NCBI GenBank assembly: GCA_964620325.1
Contig: CAZUIM010000011.1
Location: 1 to 64,000 of the forward strand
Reading direction: 5' to 3'
Origin: CAZMYM01 sp964620325
GTDB taxonomy: Bacteria > Bipolaricaulota > Bipolaricaulia > UBA7950 > UBA9294
Length of the DNA: 64,000 nucleotides
The position numbers were made by a program, and so were the translations under genes. The notes under the pieces were generated by a model. The model saw only the letters and a list, made by a program, of their open reading frames with translations, was not told the origin of the DNA and did not search any database. Shown piece after piece: positions 1 through 8,354 of this stretch. The stretch's first letter is position 1; each line of letters begins with the position of its first letter.

Positions 1-52
1 GTGCATGAACCTCCAGAGTGCGAACTCTGTAAGTCTATTGCAAAACCAACCG

Positions 53-1204
53 CTACGTGCTTAGACGAACCGGCATGCAGACGTAGAGGAATCCCTGATC
101 GCCTTCGGCGATCTTGTCGCCGGACGGCTCGATCAGACCGGCCTTCTCCGGCGCGGCGAGCCAGAGGGCGATCTCGTTGGAGTCGAGGCGCTTCAACGCG
201 TCGACGATGTACTCGCCGCGGAAGGAGATGTCGACGCTTTCCGACGGGACCTTCTTCAGTCGGACACGCTCCTCGGCGCGCCCTTTGTCCTTCGACGAGG
301 AGTTGATCTGGACCGCGCTCTCCTCCGAGATGGCGCGAAGTGTGATCGCTCCCGAGTCTTCGGCCGCGGTGATGTCGATTCGCTGCAGTGCTTCGAGGAG
401 CGCGCGCCGATCGAAGCTGAGGGCGATCGGATTGTCCTTCGGGATGACGCGCTCGAAGTCGGGGAAGTCCTCGGCGATCGTCCGCGCCATGAACGTGACA
501 CGACCGGTCTGGAAGAAGAGCTGCCCCTCCCCTCGGTAGAGGTCGACCGCGGGCTCTCCCACTTGCGACAGAACGCGGTCGAGATCTGTGAGGACGCTCG
601 CTTCGATCAGGTACTCGCCTTCCTCGTGGATCTCGTCGACGTCGATCGTCTTGACCGCGAGGCGGTACCCGTTCGTGGCGACCATCCTCAGGTGCTCTCC
701 CTTGAGGACGAGGTTGACGCCGGTCAGGTTGAGTCGGGTCGTCTCTCCGGCGCGCAACGCGGAGAACGCGGTCTGTTCGAGTCCTCGGTGGAATTGCGTC
801 GCTTTCACCGACGCGATCTTCGTGTTCGGAAGAGCGGCGATCTCCGGGTAGTCCTCGAGCGGGAGGGTCGGCAGGTCGAAGGAGGCCTCGCCGCACCGGA
901 CCTTCACTGTCGTCCCGTCCTCCGTTTCGGACTTCAGGCTGATCTTGTCGTCGGCCGGAAGGTGCGAGGCAATCTGGTTGAAGACGGCACCGTTCAGGAC
1001 GACCGCTTCGTCGTCGGCCTCGTTCTCGATCGGGAGTTCGCAGCGGACGGCGCGCTCGAGGTCGGTCGCCTGGAGCCGGAGTAGATTGCCGGCGATCTCC
1101 ATCTTCAATCCTGCCAGAATCGGCATACTGCTCCGCGTTCCGAGCGCGTAGCTGGCGAGTCGAACGCCGCGGACCAGATCGTCCTTAAGACACACGAAGT
1201 CCAT
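53..1204 (-). CDS. dnaN: DNA polymerase III subunit beta (sliding clamp)
   Basis: The 383-residue protein is the length of a bacterial beta clamp. It is the ring-shaped processivity factor that tethers DNA polymerase III, MutL and other clamp-binding proteins to DNA. The N-terminal clamp domain is clear (start MDFVCLKDDLV, then SMPILAGLKMEI around residues 26-37). The C-terminus (LYVCMPVRL) has the usual hydrophobic and Met-Pro ending. The ATG at 1204 has the Shine-Dalgarno AAGGGGG a few bases upstream. It is the last gene of a minus-strand group lspA-tmk-dnaN and is not next to dnaA here. A short hairpin (CAGAGT-GCGA-ACTCTG, about 13-28) lies just beyond the stop. Confidence 0.97.
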   Translation of the reverse strand: MDFVCLKDDLVRGVRLASYALGTRSSMPILAGLKMEIAGNLLRLQATDLERAVRCELPIENEADDEAVVLNGAVFNQIASHLPADDKISLKSETEDGTTVKVRCGEASFDLPTLPLEDYPEIAALPNTKIASVKATQFHRGLEQTAFSALRAGETTRLNLTGVNLVLKGEHLRMVATNGYRLAVKTIDVDEIHEEGEYLIEASVLTDLDRVLSQVGEPAVDLYRGEGQLFFQTGRVTFMARTIAEDFPDFERVIPKDNPIALSFDRRALLEALQRIDITAAEDSGAITLRAISEESAVQINSSSKDKGRAEERVRLKKVPSESVDISFRGEYIVDALKRLDSNEIALWLAAPEKAGLIEPSGDKIAEGDQGFLYVCMPVRLST

Positions 1205-1263
1205 CGATGACCCCCTTGTTCACGTGATGCCGGATCGATGATACCCGATCGGGCTTCGAGCCA

Positions 1264-1887
1264 TCAAAACGCCTCAGCGAGCAGATTCTCGATCACCTCG
1301 GCGACCCGCTCGATCGACCCGGTTCCGTCGACGACCTGGGCCCGGGGATCGTCCGCCGTGAGCTCGAGATATCCGGCTCGAACGCGCTCGTAGAAATCTC
1401 GATCCTCTCGTTCGATTCGGTCTCCGCGATCGCCCTTTCGCGCCAGCGCGACGTCCACTGGGACGTCGATGAGGAACGTGAGATCGGGGCCCCGCCCCTC
1501 GGTCGCTGCGTCGTTCAACTGGCGAATCAGTTCGAGATCGATCCCGCGACCGTATCCCTGATACGCCATACTCGACAGGCGGTATCGACTCGTCAGAACG
1601 GTCCTTCCCGCTCGAAGGGCGGGGAGGATAACCTCGTGGACGTGCTGTGCGCGGCTGACCATGAACAGAAGGAGCTCCGAGAGCGGCAGCATCTCCGTGT
1701 GATCGAGGGCGAGGAGCAGGTGCCGCACCTGTTCGCCGACCGGCGTCCCCCCCGGCTCGCGACTCGCGACGACGCGATGTCCTGCCGCAAGAAGGCGACG
1801 CCGAAGGATCTCGATCACGGTCGACTTCCCCGTATAGTCCAGCCCTTCAAGGGCGATCAGTTTGCCCGCGAGATGAATGGCCCTCAC
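1264..1887 (-). CDS. tmk: Thymidylate kinase (dTMP kinase)
   Basis: The 207-residue P-loop kinase converts dTMP to dTDP in the cytoplasm. The P-loop is at residues 15-23 (GLDYTGKST), the SSMAYQG motif follows, and a lid with GDRGDRIE lies around residue 150. The usual DRY/DRX motif reads SRY here, because the Asp codon position is AGT. The frame begins with GTG at 1887, but the best Shine-Dalgarno (GGAGGTGA) overlaps that GTG. The real start may therefore be the ATT five bases downstream of the SD, which would give I/M-HLAGKLIALEG and match the family N-terminus better. It overlaps the end of lspA by 41 bases, which implies coupled translation. Confidence 0.94.
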   Translation of the reverse strand: MRAIHLAGKLIALEGLDYTGKSTVIEILRRRLLAAGHRVVASREPGGTPVGEQVRHLLLALDHTEMLPLSELLLFMVSRAQHVHEVILPALRAGRTVLTSRYRLSSMAYQGYGRGIDLELIRQLNDAATEGRGPDLTFLIDVPVDVALARKGDRGDRIEREDRDFYERVRAGYLELTADDPRAQVVDGTGSIERVAEVIENLLAEAF

Positions 1888-2482
1888 CTCCGAACAGGAT
1901 GTAGACGACGATCAGTACCGCGCCGACTGTAACACATGCGTCGGCGACGTTGAACACGAAGTCGAGACCGAGCCCGTGCAGCGATCGGTGGATCGTGACG
2001 CCGAGGGCTCCGATGAGACCGGCCGCCGTTCCGAGCCGCGCGGCGAATCCACGAACACGGCCGAGAAACGAGAATGCAGCGAGACAGACAACGCCGACGA
2101 ACGCCACGAGAGCGAGGCCCGGGATGCGGACCTCGAGGAAGTCGAGGACGTGCCCGATTGCGATGCGGTCGATCAGGTTCCCGACTGCGCCGGCGAGGAG
2201 GATGAGCAGCCCGAAGCGCAATACGAGGCTTCGAATGCGAGGACTGAGGATCAGCCCGAAGATGACGACGGCGACGAGGGCGGAGACGGCGATGAACAGG
2301 GTCCCGGCTCCGGGGAAGATCCCGAATGCGCCACCGACGTTGTGAACGCGGGTCAGGTGGAAGATCTCACCGAGCAGCGGTCGCGACTCCCCGAGGGTGA
2401 GCGCGTCGGCGGCCCACAGCTTGGTCAGTCGGTCCAGAAGAAGCAGAAGCGCGGTGGGAAGGAACCAGAGGAGACGTTTCAT
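1847..2482 (-). CDS. lspA: Lipoprotein signal peptidase II with an internal insertion
   Basis: This inner-membrane aspartyl peptidase removes signal peptides from diacylglyceryl-prolipoproteins. The window encodes several lipoprotein clients. D17 (LDRLTK), the motif AGAVGNLIDR (D105) and FNVADACVTVG (D181) are present and supply the two catalytic Asp residues. It is 211 residues long, while most LspA proteins are near 160. The extra length is about 50 residues (118-174) between the two catalytic motifs and holds two hydrophobic stretches (about 121-140 and 150-164). An even number of extra helices would keep the topology. The start ATG has no SD but sits 8 bases after a -10 element. Confidence 0.93.
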   Translation of the reverse strand: MKRLLWFLPTALLLLLDRLTKLWAADALTLGESRPLLGEIFHLTRVHNVGGAFGIFPGAGTLFIAVSALVAVVIFGLILSPRIRSLVLRFGLLILLAGAVGNLIDRIAIGHVLDFLEVRIPGLALVAFVGVVCLAAFSFLGRVRGFAARLGTAAGLIGALGVTIHRSLHGLGLDFVFNVADACVTVGAVLIVVYILFGGEGHSSRGQTDRP

Positions 2483-2490
2483 GCCGGTAG

Positions 2491-2519
2491 AGCCTATCGG
2501 TCGGGAGAACCTCGGTCAA
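2491..2519 (-). promoter_or_regulatory. Putative lspA promoter, leaderless type
   Basis: On the minus strand TTGACC (plus positions 2514-2519) and TAGGCT (2491-2496) are separated by 17 bases. The lspA ATG begins 8 bases after the -10, so the transcript would start within about two bases of the start codon. No Shine-Dalgarno lies between. This is inferred from sequence only. Confidence 0.5.
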
Positions 2520-2604
2520 GGAGACGCGACAAGGCGTGGAATTGCCGGGCGATCATCGATCGGATAGGGTCTGATGTGCAGCCGTCGATCGAAGGAGTGA
2601 TGCG

Positions 2605-3354
2605 ATGAAGCTGGTGCGGTTTCGCGTCGGAGACGAAGAGCAGATCAGGTCGGGAGAACTCGACGCTGGGGTCGTCCGGTCCGGCGGGGATCGATTCGCG
2701 CTCGACCGGGTCGTCCTCTGCGCTCCCTGTCTCCCGTCGAAACTGATCTGCGTTGGGCGCAACTACGCCGACCACGCGAAGGAGCTGGGAAACGAGACGC
2801 CGACGAAGCCGCTTCTCTTCTTCAAGCCCCCGTCGGCCGTGATCGGACCGGAAGAGGAGATCGTCCTACCGGGCGACGGAGAGATCCACTACGAAGCGGA
2901 GCTGGCCGTCGTCATCGGCGAACGCTGCCGGAGCGTTTCGGCGGACGAGGCGCAGAACGTGATCCTCGGATTCACGTGCTTCAACGACGTGACCGACCGG
3001 ACGGCACAAGCGTGGGAGAAGAACTGGGTGCGCGCGAAGGGCTTCGACACGTCGGGGCCGCTCGGGCCGTGGATCGTCTCGCGTGACGAAGCCGAGGGAC
3101 CGTTTCGTGTGCGGCTTCGCCTGAACGGCGAGGTCCGGCAGGACGGGTCGACGGCGTCGTTCATCTTCGGGGTCTCGGAGCTGATCGAGACGATCTCGCG
3201 GACGATGACGCTCGAGCCGGGGGACGTGATCGCAACTGGAACGCCGGCCGGCGTCGGCGCCCTCGCCCCCGGCGACGTCGTCGAGGTGGAGATCGACGGG
3301 ATCGGCGTTCTGCGGAACAAGGTCCGAGACGGACCGGATCGGTCGGCGCGGTGA
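2605..3354 (+). CDS. Fumarylacetoacetate hydrolase (FAH) family protein
   Basis: The 249-residue protein has the C-terminal FAH fold used by acylpyruvases, oxaloacetate decarboxylases and 2-hydroxyhepta-2,4-dienedioate isomerases. The metal site is visible: E97 and E99 in HYEAELAVVIG and D128 in GFTCFNDVTDR. K145 in KGFDTSGPLGPW and the motif GDVIATGTPAGVG are also conserved. A short N-terminal domain (residues 1-45) precedes the catalytic part, as in the about 250-residue prokaryotic members. The ATG has a good SD (AAGGAG). It stands alone and is divergent from lspA, so the substrate cannot be told from context; an acylpyruvate or oxaloacetate-like compound is likely. Confidence 0.9.
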   Translation: MKLVRFRVGDEEQIRSGELDAGVVRSGGDRFALDRVVLCAPCLPSKLICVGRNYADHAKELGNETPTKPLLFFKPPSAVIGPEEEIVLPGDGEIHYEAELAVVIGERCRSVSADEAQNVILGFTCFNDVTDRTAQAWEKNWVRAKGFDTSGPLGPWIVSRDEAEGPFRVRLRLNGEVRQDGSTASFIFGVSELIETISRTMTLEPGDVIATGTPAGVGALAPGDVVEVEIDGIGVLRNKVRDGPDRSAR

Positions 3355-3373
3355 CGCACAGGAAGGTGCGACG

Positions 3374-3862
3374 ATGAAGTGCTGGTGCATCCGACTCTGT
3401 CTGGTGGCGGCCGTCGTGGGATCCTTGCCGTCGATCGTCGTCGCGGTCGAAGGGATTCCGCAGATCGTGTTGAACGAGGTCGAACTGAATCCCCCCGGCA
3501 GGGACGCGGGGAAGGAATGGATCGAGATTCTGAACGTGAGCGACGAAACGATCGATCTGGCCGGGTGGACGTTGACGTGTACCTACCGGTCGATCGGGGC
3601 CCTGCCGATCTCGGAGGGGGCACTCGCACTTGGTCCGGGCGAGCGTTACGTCTTTACGTACCCGAGCCTGATGCTGCGGAACGCCGAGGAGACGGTGATC
3701 GAGCTCCGAGATCCGAGCGGGCTGGTCATCGACGCGACCTCGCCGTTCCGTGACGAGGCGAACGACGGCCGGACCTGGCAGCGGTATCCTGACGGCGGCG
3801 ACCCGCTCTATCCCGGTCTTTGGCTGTTCGGTGACAGCACGAAAGGAAGACCGAACGAGTAA
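3374..3862 (+). CDS. Secreted lamin-tail-domain (LTD) protein
   Basis: The 162-residue protein starts with a Sec signal peptide (about residues 1-24). A single immunoglobulin-like lamin tail domain follows: VLNEVELNPPG, KEWIEILNVSDETIDLAGW, then DGRTWQRYPDG. Such domains occur in extracellular bacterial proteins and often bind or present on the cell surface. No enzyme motif is visible. The ATG has an SD-like GGAAGG nine bases upstream. It follows the FAH gene by 19 bases and may be cotranscribed, though the functions do not obviously connect. Confidence 0.85.
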   Translation: MKCWCIRLCLVAAVVGSLPSIVVAVEGIPQIVLNEVELNPPGRDAGKEWIEILNVSDETIDLAGWTLTCTYRSIGALPISEGALALGPGERYVFTYPSLMLRNAEETVIELRDPSGLVIDATSPFRDEANDGRTWQRYPDGGDPLYPGLWLFGDSTKGRPNE

Positions 3863-3883
3863 TCTCGACGCGCTCCGTTCGGT

Positions 3884-4768
3884 CTAGCGCGAGGCGCGCC
3901 GATCCTCCTCCGCCTTTGCCGCGGCGAGAACCATCCACGCCTCTTCGTCGACGTAGACGGTGACGGCCCCGAAGACCCCGTCGTCCGGCCCCCCGACGAA
4001 GACGCGCCCGATGAACTCGCGCTGGTAGATGCTCAATTGCTCGAGCAATCCGGGGACGCCATTCTGCTCCGGAACCGGAAAGACGTAGAGCATCGGCACG
4101 ATGCTGAAGGTCACCGGGCTGTCCGACGGACCGAAGGGGCTCTCGTCACCGACCGCCGGGATCACGAAGACCGTCACCGGGAAGGCGTCGGTCGTGGAGG
4201 CGTGATCGGCGAAGAAGGCGTCGATTCTCACGTCGTTCGCCTCCTCGGTGTACTCCGACAGAAGCGCGTCGTACGCGGTCGCCATCTCCTCCAGTTCCTC
4301 GTCGGGAACGCCTGAGAGATCCCACTCTTCCGTTTCGTTGGTCCCTCGGAGGTGGATCCCGACAGGGAGGGACACCGGGGCCGTGTAGTCGATGTCGCGT
4401 TCGTAGTGCAAGTCGTTCGCCGCATCATCGACGATCACGTGAGCTCGATAGAGGGTCCCCGCCTTGATCGGAATCCGGTCGGAAGCGAACGAGATGCGGA
4501 GTGCCCCGCCGGGAAAGCCGGTCGATCGGTAGAACGTGTCGATGACGGCCGTCTCTCCGTCGGCGCGTTCCTCGACGGTCCACCCGAAGGAAAGGTCGGC
4601 CTCGCGCGGACGGGCATCGTATTCGAGTTGGACGGAGAAGATGACGGCCGGTTCGCCGGACGAGCCGGTCGTCGCCGTGGCGAGTGCGGACAGCTCGGTC
4701 CACTCGAGCGCCGTGGCGCAGCCGCCGAGCAGGAGGAGCATGACAGACAGCGTGGTCGCGATACGCAT
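3884..4768 (-). CDS. Lipoprotein of unknown function
   Basis: The 294-residue protein has a lipoprotein signal peptide with lipobox LLGGC (Cys17), so it should be membrane-anchored after LspA processing. The mature part is acidic and beta-rich in appearance, with no family that I recognise. A perfect TATAAT lies on the minus strand at 4787-4792, 18 bases before the start codon, but without a clear -35 element. The gene is convergent with the LTD gene; 21 bases separate the two stops. Confidence 0.75.
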   Translation of the reverse strand: MRIATTLSVMLLLLGGCATALEWTELSALATATTGSSGEPAVIFSVQLEYDARPREADLSFGWTVEERADGETAVIDTFYRSTGFPGGALRISFASDRIPIKAGTLYRAHVIVDDAANDLHYERDIDYTAPVSLPVGIHLRGTNETEEWDLSGVPDEELEEMATAYDALLSEYTEEANDVRIDAFFADHASTTDAFPVTVFVIPAVGDESPFGPSDSPVTFSIVPMLYVFPVPEQNGVPGLLEQLSIYQREFIGRVFVGGPDDGVFGAVTVYVDEEAWMVLAAAKAEEDRRASR

Positions 4769-4925
4769 GGTCGAATCACCGGAGCCATTATAGTCTCAGC
4801 GCGGGCCGCTTTGGCATCTCGCATGCACGGCCAGGCGCCCCCGCGGTCCACCGAGACGGGCGAGGGTGCCTACGGGCTGTGCGGGATGACGGGCGATGCT
4901 CGGAGGAATCCAAACCTTCCGGTCG

Positions 4926-5726
4926 TCACTGGGGATCGCCGTCTCCGTCGATCCGCATGATTCGCCCGAATCCGCCGGTCTTGGCGGTCACGGTCGGGTC
5001 TCCGCGGAACCTGAGCTTTCCGAAGCCGTCAATCCGGACGTCGAGGGACGCGTTCGCCCAGACGGCGACCTTGCCGGTCCCGTCGATTCGGATCGTGGCG
5101 CGCTCCGATTCGAGTTCCTCGAGGCGAAGTGTGCCCGTTCCGTTCAGCCCGGCGCGTATCTCGCACATCGTGCCGGACGCGTCGATCGTCCCCGCCCCAT
5201 CCACGTCCGTCGTGAGTGTATCGCCGTGCGTCTCTTCCAGAACGACATGGCCGGCGCCGCCGATGTTGATCCGCTGACGCGGGACGTCCGACCGGCCGAT
5301 GTCGATCGTCCCCGCTCCATCGATCCGAAGCGTCAGCGCGTCGGCGGCAACCTCGGGAATCGAGATCTTGCCGGTGCCGTCGATCTCGAGTTCCAAGTCT
5401 CCGCAATGAAGCGGCCCGGTGGTGATCGAGCCGGCCCCGTAGATGCCGAGCTCTCCGACGTCTCGCATGCCGACCTCGTAGCGGATGCGGACCTTCCCGA
5501 CGTCGTGGCGGCGAAAACCTGCGCGGAGGGAGAGCCGCAGGGTGTCGCCGTCCACGCGGGTTTCGATCCATTCGATCAGCTGTTCGGGCGCTTCCACCGT
5601 CAGCGACTCCTCGGTGCCTTGCGCGACATGAACGTGACCGATCCCGTCGAGTTCGAGCCGGGTGAATCCGCTCACCGAACGTGTCTGTCGAACCTGGGAG
5701 CCTAGGTCCCCGGTCAATACGCTCAT
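4926..5726 (-). CDS. DUF2807-like beta-repeat protein (putative adhesin head GIN type)
   Basis: The 266-residue protein is made of about ten short repeats of the form D/N-G-x-G-x-I/L (for example DGAGTIDIG, NGTGTLRLEE, DGFGKLRFRG), spaced roughly 18-22 residues apart. This is the signature of a right-handed beta-helix in DUF2807/GIN-domain proteins. No convincing signal peptide precedes it in this frame, which is unusual for a putative surface protein. The start at 5726 is chosen because AAGGAGGT stands 5 bases upstream; the open frame extends further but without an SD. Confidence 0.8.
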   Translation of the reverse strand: MSVLTGDLGSQVRQTRSVSGFTRLELDGIGHVHVAQGTEESLTVEAPEQLIEWIETRVDGDTLRLSLRAGFRRHDVGKVRIRYEVGMRDVGELGIYGAGSITTGPLHCGDLELEIDGTGKISIPEVAADALTLRIDGAGTIDIGRSDVPRQRINIGGAGHVVLEETHGDTLTTDVDGAGTIDASGTMCEIRAGLNGTGTLRLEELESERATIRIDGTGKVAVWANASLDVRIDGFGKLRFRGDPTVTAKTGGFGRIMRIDGDGDPQ

Positions 5727-5786
5727 CGGTACCTCCTTCTGTGGCGCCCGTCGAGCATGTCGGCGCCGGGAGAACCTCACACTGTT

Positions 5787-5815
5787 ATGTTACGGTACGC
5801 GGCGGCGCCCGACAA
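5787..5815 (-). promoter_or_regulatory. Putative promoter of the DUF2807-like gene
   Basis: On the minus strand TTGTCG (plus 5810-5815) and TAACAT (5787-5792) are separated by 17 bases. This leaves a leader of about 55 bases containing the AAGGAGGT ribosome-binding site of the downstream gene. Confidence 0.4.
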
Positions 5816-5908
5816 GCAACGCCTCCCTCCAACGGGGCGGTCCGGTTCGCCCGGTGTCCTTGGGAGCGGGATTCCGGTAGGATGGCGGTCGATGTGAAAG
5901 GAGTCATC

Positions 5909-7099
5909 ATGCCGATTCAGTTGAGTCCTGCCGAGTACGCGCGGCGTCGAGTCGAGATCGCCGATCGGCTGTCGAAGCGAGGTCTCGACGCCCTCTGTCT
6001 CTTCTCCCCGACGCAGGTCTTCTACCTCACCGGTTTCGCGTTCATCGCGACCGAGCGACCGATCGGCGCCATCTTCGTTCGAGAGCAGAATCACGTCACC
6101 CTGTTCGTCCCGCTCCTCGAACGGGAACACGCCGCGGAGGTCGAGGCGGACGAGGTCCGGACCTACGTCGAGTATCCCGACGAGGTTCACCCGATGAATG
6201 TTCTCGTCGACGCTCTTCGAGAGCTCGGAGTCGACGGGGAACGGATCGGCGTCGATTCGGACGGCTACGGCGGGGGGTACGGCTACGTCGGCCCCCGGCT
6301 GGGCGAGCTCGTCGACGGCGAGATCGTCCGAGCCAAGGATTTGATCGAGCGAATGATGTGGGTCAAGTCCCCGGAAGAGATCGGGCTGATCCGCGAATCG
6401 TGCAGGTGGGGCGACCTGGCGCATCGGTACTTGCAGGAAGGCTCGGCGGTCGGGACGCTCGAAACCGACGTGGCCGTGCGCGCGTCGCATCGCGCGTCGC
6501 TGGAGATGGTCGCGGCGCTCGGTTCGGGGTATCGCGCGATGCGGTCCGGCGCCTTCCCCGCGCACGCGGGATTCCGGGGGCAGATCGGAGCGCATTCGGC
6601 GGTCCCACATGCAATGACGACCAATGCCCTCCTCCAAGAGGGGGACGTCTTGGTGACCGGTGCGGCGGCCGAGGTCGGCGGCTACCTGAGCGAGCTGGAG
6701 CGGACGATGATCCTCGGGGAACCGACGGCGGAGCAGCGGCGATACTTCGAGTTGATGGTCGACCTTCAGGATCTGGCGTTCGAGCAGATCCGTCCGGGGC
6801 GGACGTGTGCCGAGGTCGATCGGCCGGTGCGGGCGTTCTATCGCGAGCACAGCATCGAGGAGACGTGGCGGCACCATACCGGACACGCGATCGGCTACGG
6901 AATGCACGAGTCGCCCTTCTTCGACGTCGGTGACCAGACAGTGATCGCGCCGGGAATGGTCTTCACCATCGAGCCGGGGATCTACGTCCCCGGACTCGGC
7001 GGCTTCCGTCACTCCGATACGGTGCTTGTCACGAGGGAGGGCATCGAGCGTTTGACCACGTACCCGCGCGACCTGGAGAGCCTCACGCTTCCGACCTGA
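5909..7099 (+). CDS. M24 (pita-bread) peptidase homologue with altered metal ligands
   Basis: The 396-residue protein has the two-domain architecture of Xaa-Pro peptidases and creatinases: an N-terminal creatinase-like domain (1-140) and a pita-bread domain (150-396). The conserved HHTGHAIGYGMHESP (H326, H333) and FTIEPGIYVPG (E355) are intact. The other ligands are not. The first Asp aligns with G251, the second Asp is E262 (GGYLSELERT), and the last Glu is S369 (FRHSDTVLVT). A normal dinuclear site is therefore unlikely, and the protein may be a non-metallo, creatinase-like enzyme or have another activity. The ATG at 5909 is chosen for its SD AAAGGAG. Confidence 0.88.
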   Translation: MPIQLSPAEYARRRVEIADRLSKRGLDALCLFSPTQVFYLTGFAFIATERPIGAIFVREQNHVTLFVPLLEREHAAEVEADEVRTYVEYPDEVHPMNVLVDALRELGVDGERIGVDSDGYGGGYGYVGPRLGELVDGEIVRAKDLIERMMWVKSPEEIGLIRESCRWGDLAHRYLQEGSAVGTLETDVAVRASHRASLEMVAALGSGYRAMRSGAFPAHAGFRGQIGAHSAVPHAMTTNALLQEGDVLVTGAAAEVGGYLSELERTMILGEPTAEQRRYFELMVDLQDLAFEQIRPGRTCAEVDRPVRAFYREHSIEETWRHHTGHAIGYGMHESPFFDVGDQTVIAPGMVFTIEPGIYVPGLGGFRHSDTVLVTREGIERLTTYPRDLESLTLPT

Positions 7100-7108
7100 C
7101 CGGAGCGA

Positions 7109-7137
7109 TTGCGACGCGGATCCGGCGCGAGTATCGT
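7109..7137 (+). promoter_or_regulatory. Putative promoter of the HAD gene, leaderless type
   Basis: TTGCGA (7109-7114) and TATCGT (7132-7137) are spaced by 17 bases. The downstream ATG (7149) follows 11 bases later with no Shine-Dalgarno, so the predicted 5' leader is only about 4-5 bases. Confidence 0.4.
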
Positions 7138-7148
7138 TTCGCCCGACC

Positions 7149-7793
7149 ATGCGCAACGGGAGCCTCTGCATCTTCGATCTCGACGGAACCCTCTATGAGA
7201 CCGCCTCGTCGTTCCTGCCGACGATGCGGCGGGTTTACGACGAGTCCGGGGTTCCGTCGCCGGGCGACGAGGAGATCCTCGCCATGGTCGGTGAGACCTA
7301 CATCACGTTCCTCGAGTGGCTCGTTCCGCAGGGATTCTCCGAGGGCGTGCAGCAGATCGGCCGCCGGATCACTGCAATCGAGCGCGACTCGATCCGGGCC
7401 CAGGGGCGGCTCTATCCCGGCATCCACGAGACGCTGGCCGCTCTGCACGATCGCGGAAGCCGCATCGCCCTCTGCACGAACGGGGATCGTCGGTACGCGA
7501 CGCACGTTCTCGAGACCTTCGATCTGCTCCCGTCGTTCGATGCGTTGAAGACGAACGAGGAAGACCGCGCCACCAAGTCCGAGCTGATCGCCGAATTGCT
7601 CGCCGACTTTCGGCCCGAGAGGACGTTCGTGGTCGGTGATCGGTACCACGACATCGTGGCAGGGCGGGCGAACGGGTGCATCACGGTCGGTGCTGCGTAC
7701 GGGTATGCGCGGGCCGGCGAACTCGCCCCCGCGGCGCACGTCATCGACACGTTCCCCGCGCTCCTGCGCATCGTCGACGATCCGACTCGGTAG
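7149..7793 (+). CDS. HAD-superfamily hydrolase (phosphoglycolate phosphatase-like)
   Basis: The 214-residue protein is a subfamily I HAD phosphatase with a helical cap. Motif I is FDLDGTL (nucleophile D9 and acid D11), motif II LCTNGD, a Lys in the KTNEEDRATKSEL region, and motif IV VGDRYHDIVAG. The substrate cannot be deduced; phosphoglycolate or another small phosphomonoester is typical. There is no Shine-Dalgarno before the ATG, which lies just after a promoter-like pair. Confidence 0.88.
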   Translation: MRNGSLCIFDLDGTLYETASSFLPTMRRVYDESGVPSPGDEEILAMVGETYITFLEWLVPQGFSEGVQQIGRRITAIERDSIRAQGRLYPGIHETLAALHDRGSRIALCTNGDRRYATHVLETFDLLPSFDALKTNEEDRATKSELIAELLADFRPERTFVVGDRYHDIVAGRANGCITVGAAYGYARAGELAPAAHVIDTFPALLRIVDDPTR

Positions 7794-7812
7794 GGAACGG
7801 ATCTCACTCAGA

Positions 7813-8241
7813 CTATCCGAGGTCGATCCGAAACCGGCATTCGTCGTCTCCGGAGACGATGGATTTCACGCGCCGGACACCGATCGGCGGGTCGAGCGCG
7901 CTCTCGAAGACCTGCTCCACCCAGCCGACCGAGCAGCTGCAGTACGCGTCGCGCACGTCGTCGACGGGGATTCCCTTGATCTGTTGGCAATAGGACGTCG
8001 GGTAGACGACGTAGACGTTGCCGTCCTCGAGCCGGAGTGCCTCGAACGCGACGCTGAACGGGGCGAGGAACTCGCCGATGTTCTTCGATCGCCGGTAGAT
8101 GTCACGCGCCGTCCGGATCAGGCCTTTCGGCGCACGCTGACGACCGCAGGCTTCGAGGGTCTGCGCGCAGGTTTCGGGGTCCGTCTTCTCGTCGAGCCCC
8201 TCGACGATTCTCACGATCCAGCGCTGCGTCCGCCCGGCCAT
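7813..8241 (-). CDS. Cys-containing protein of unknown function
   Basis: The protein is 142 residues from the ATG at 8241, chosen because GAGGTGGAG lies just upstream; an ATG at 8277 would add 12 residues. The C-terminal half has a run of Cys residues (YCQQIKG, YCSCSVGWVEQVF) followed by VKSIVSGDDECRFRIDL. The ending resembles the Gly-Asp-x-x-Cys-x-F segment of V4R-like and DUF6144-like domains. Those domains bind small ligands or metals, but the assignment here is tentative. No signal peptide is seen. It is divergent from the kinase-like gene. Confidence 0.7.
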   Translation of the reverse strand: MAGRTQRWIVRIVEGLDEKTDPETCAQTLEACGRQRAPKGLIRTARDIYRRSKNIGEFLAPFSVAFEALRLEDGNVYVVYPTSYCQQIKGIPVDDVRDAYCSCSVGWVEQVFESALDPPIGVRRVKSIVSGDDECRFRIDLG

Positions 8242-8354
8242 TCGCTCCACCTCGTCCGTCAGGGGGGCCGAGATCATACCGCCGAGCTGTCTCCTGTGTC
8301 GCCGGAGGGGCGTCGATGCGCGGTACACTTTCGCGCGAAAGGAGCGACCGCGCG

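Noticed and set aside
1..52. RNA gene at the left edge
   Set aside because: There is only a 6-bp hairpin and too little sequence to support anything.
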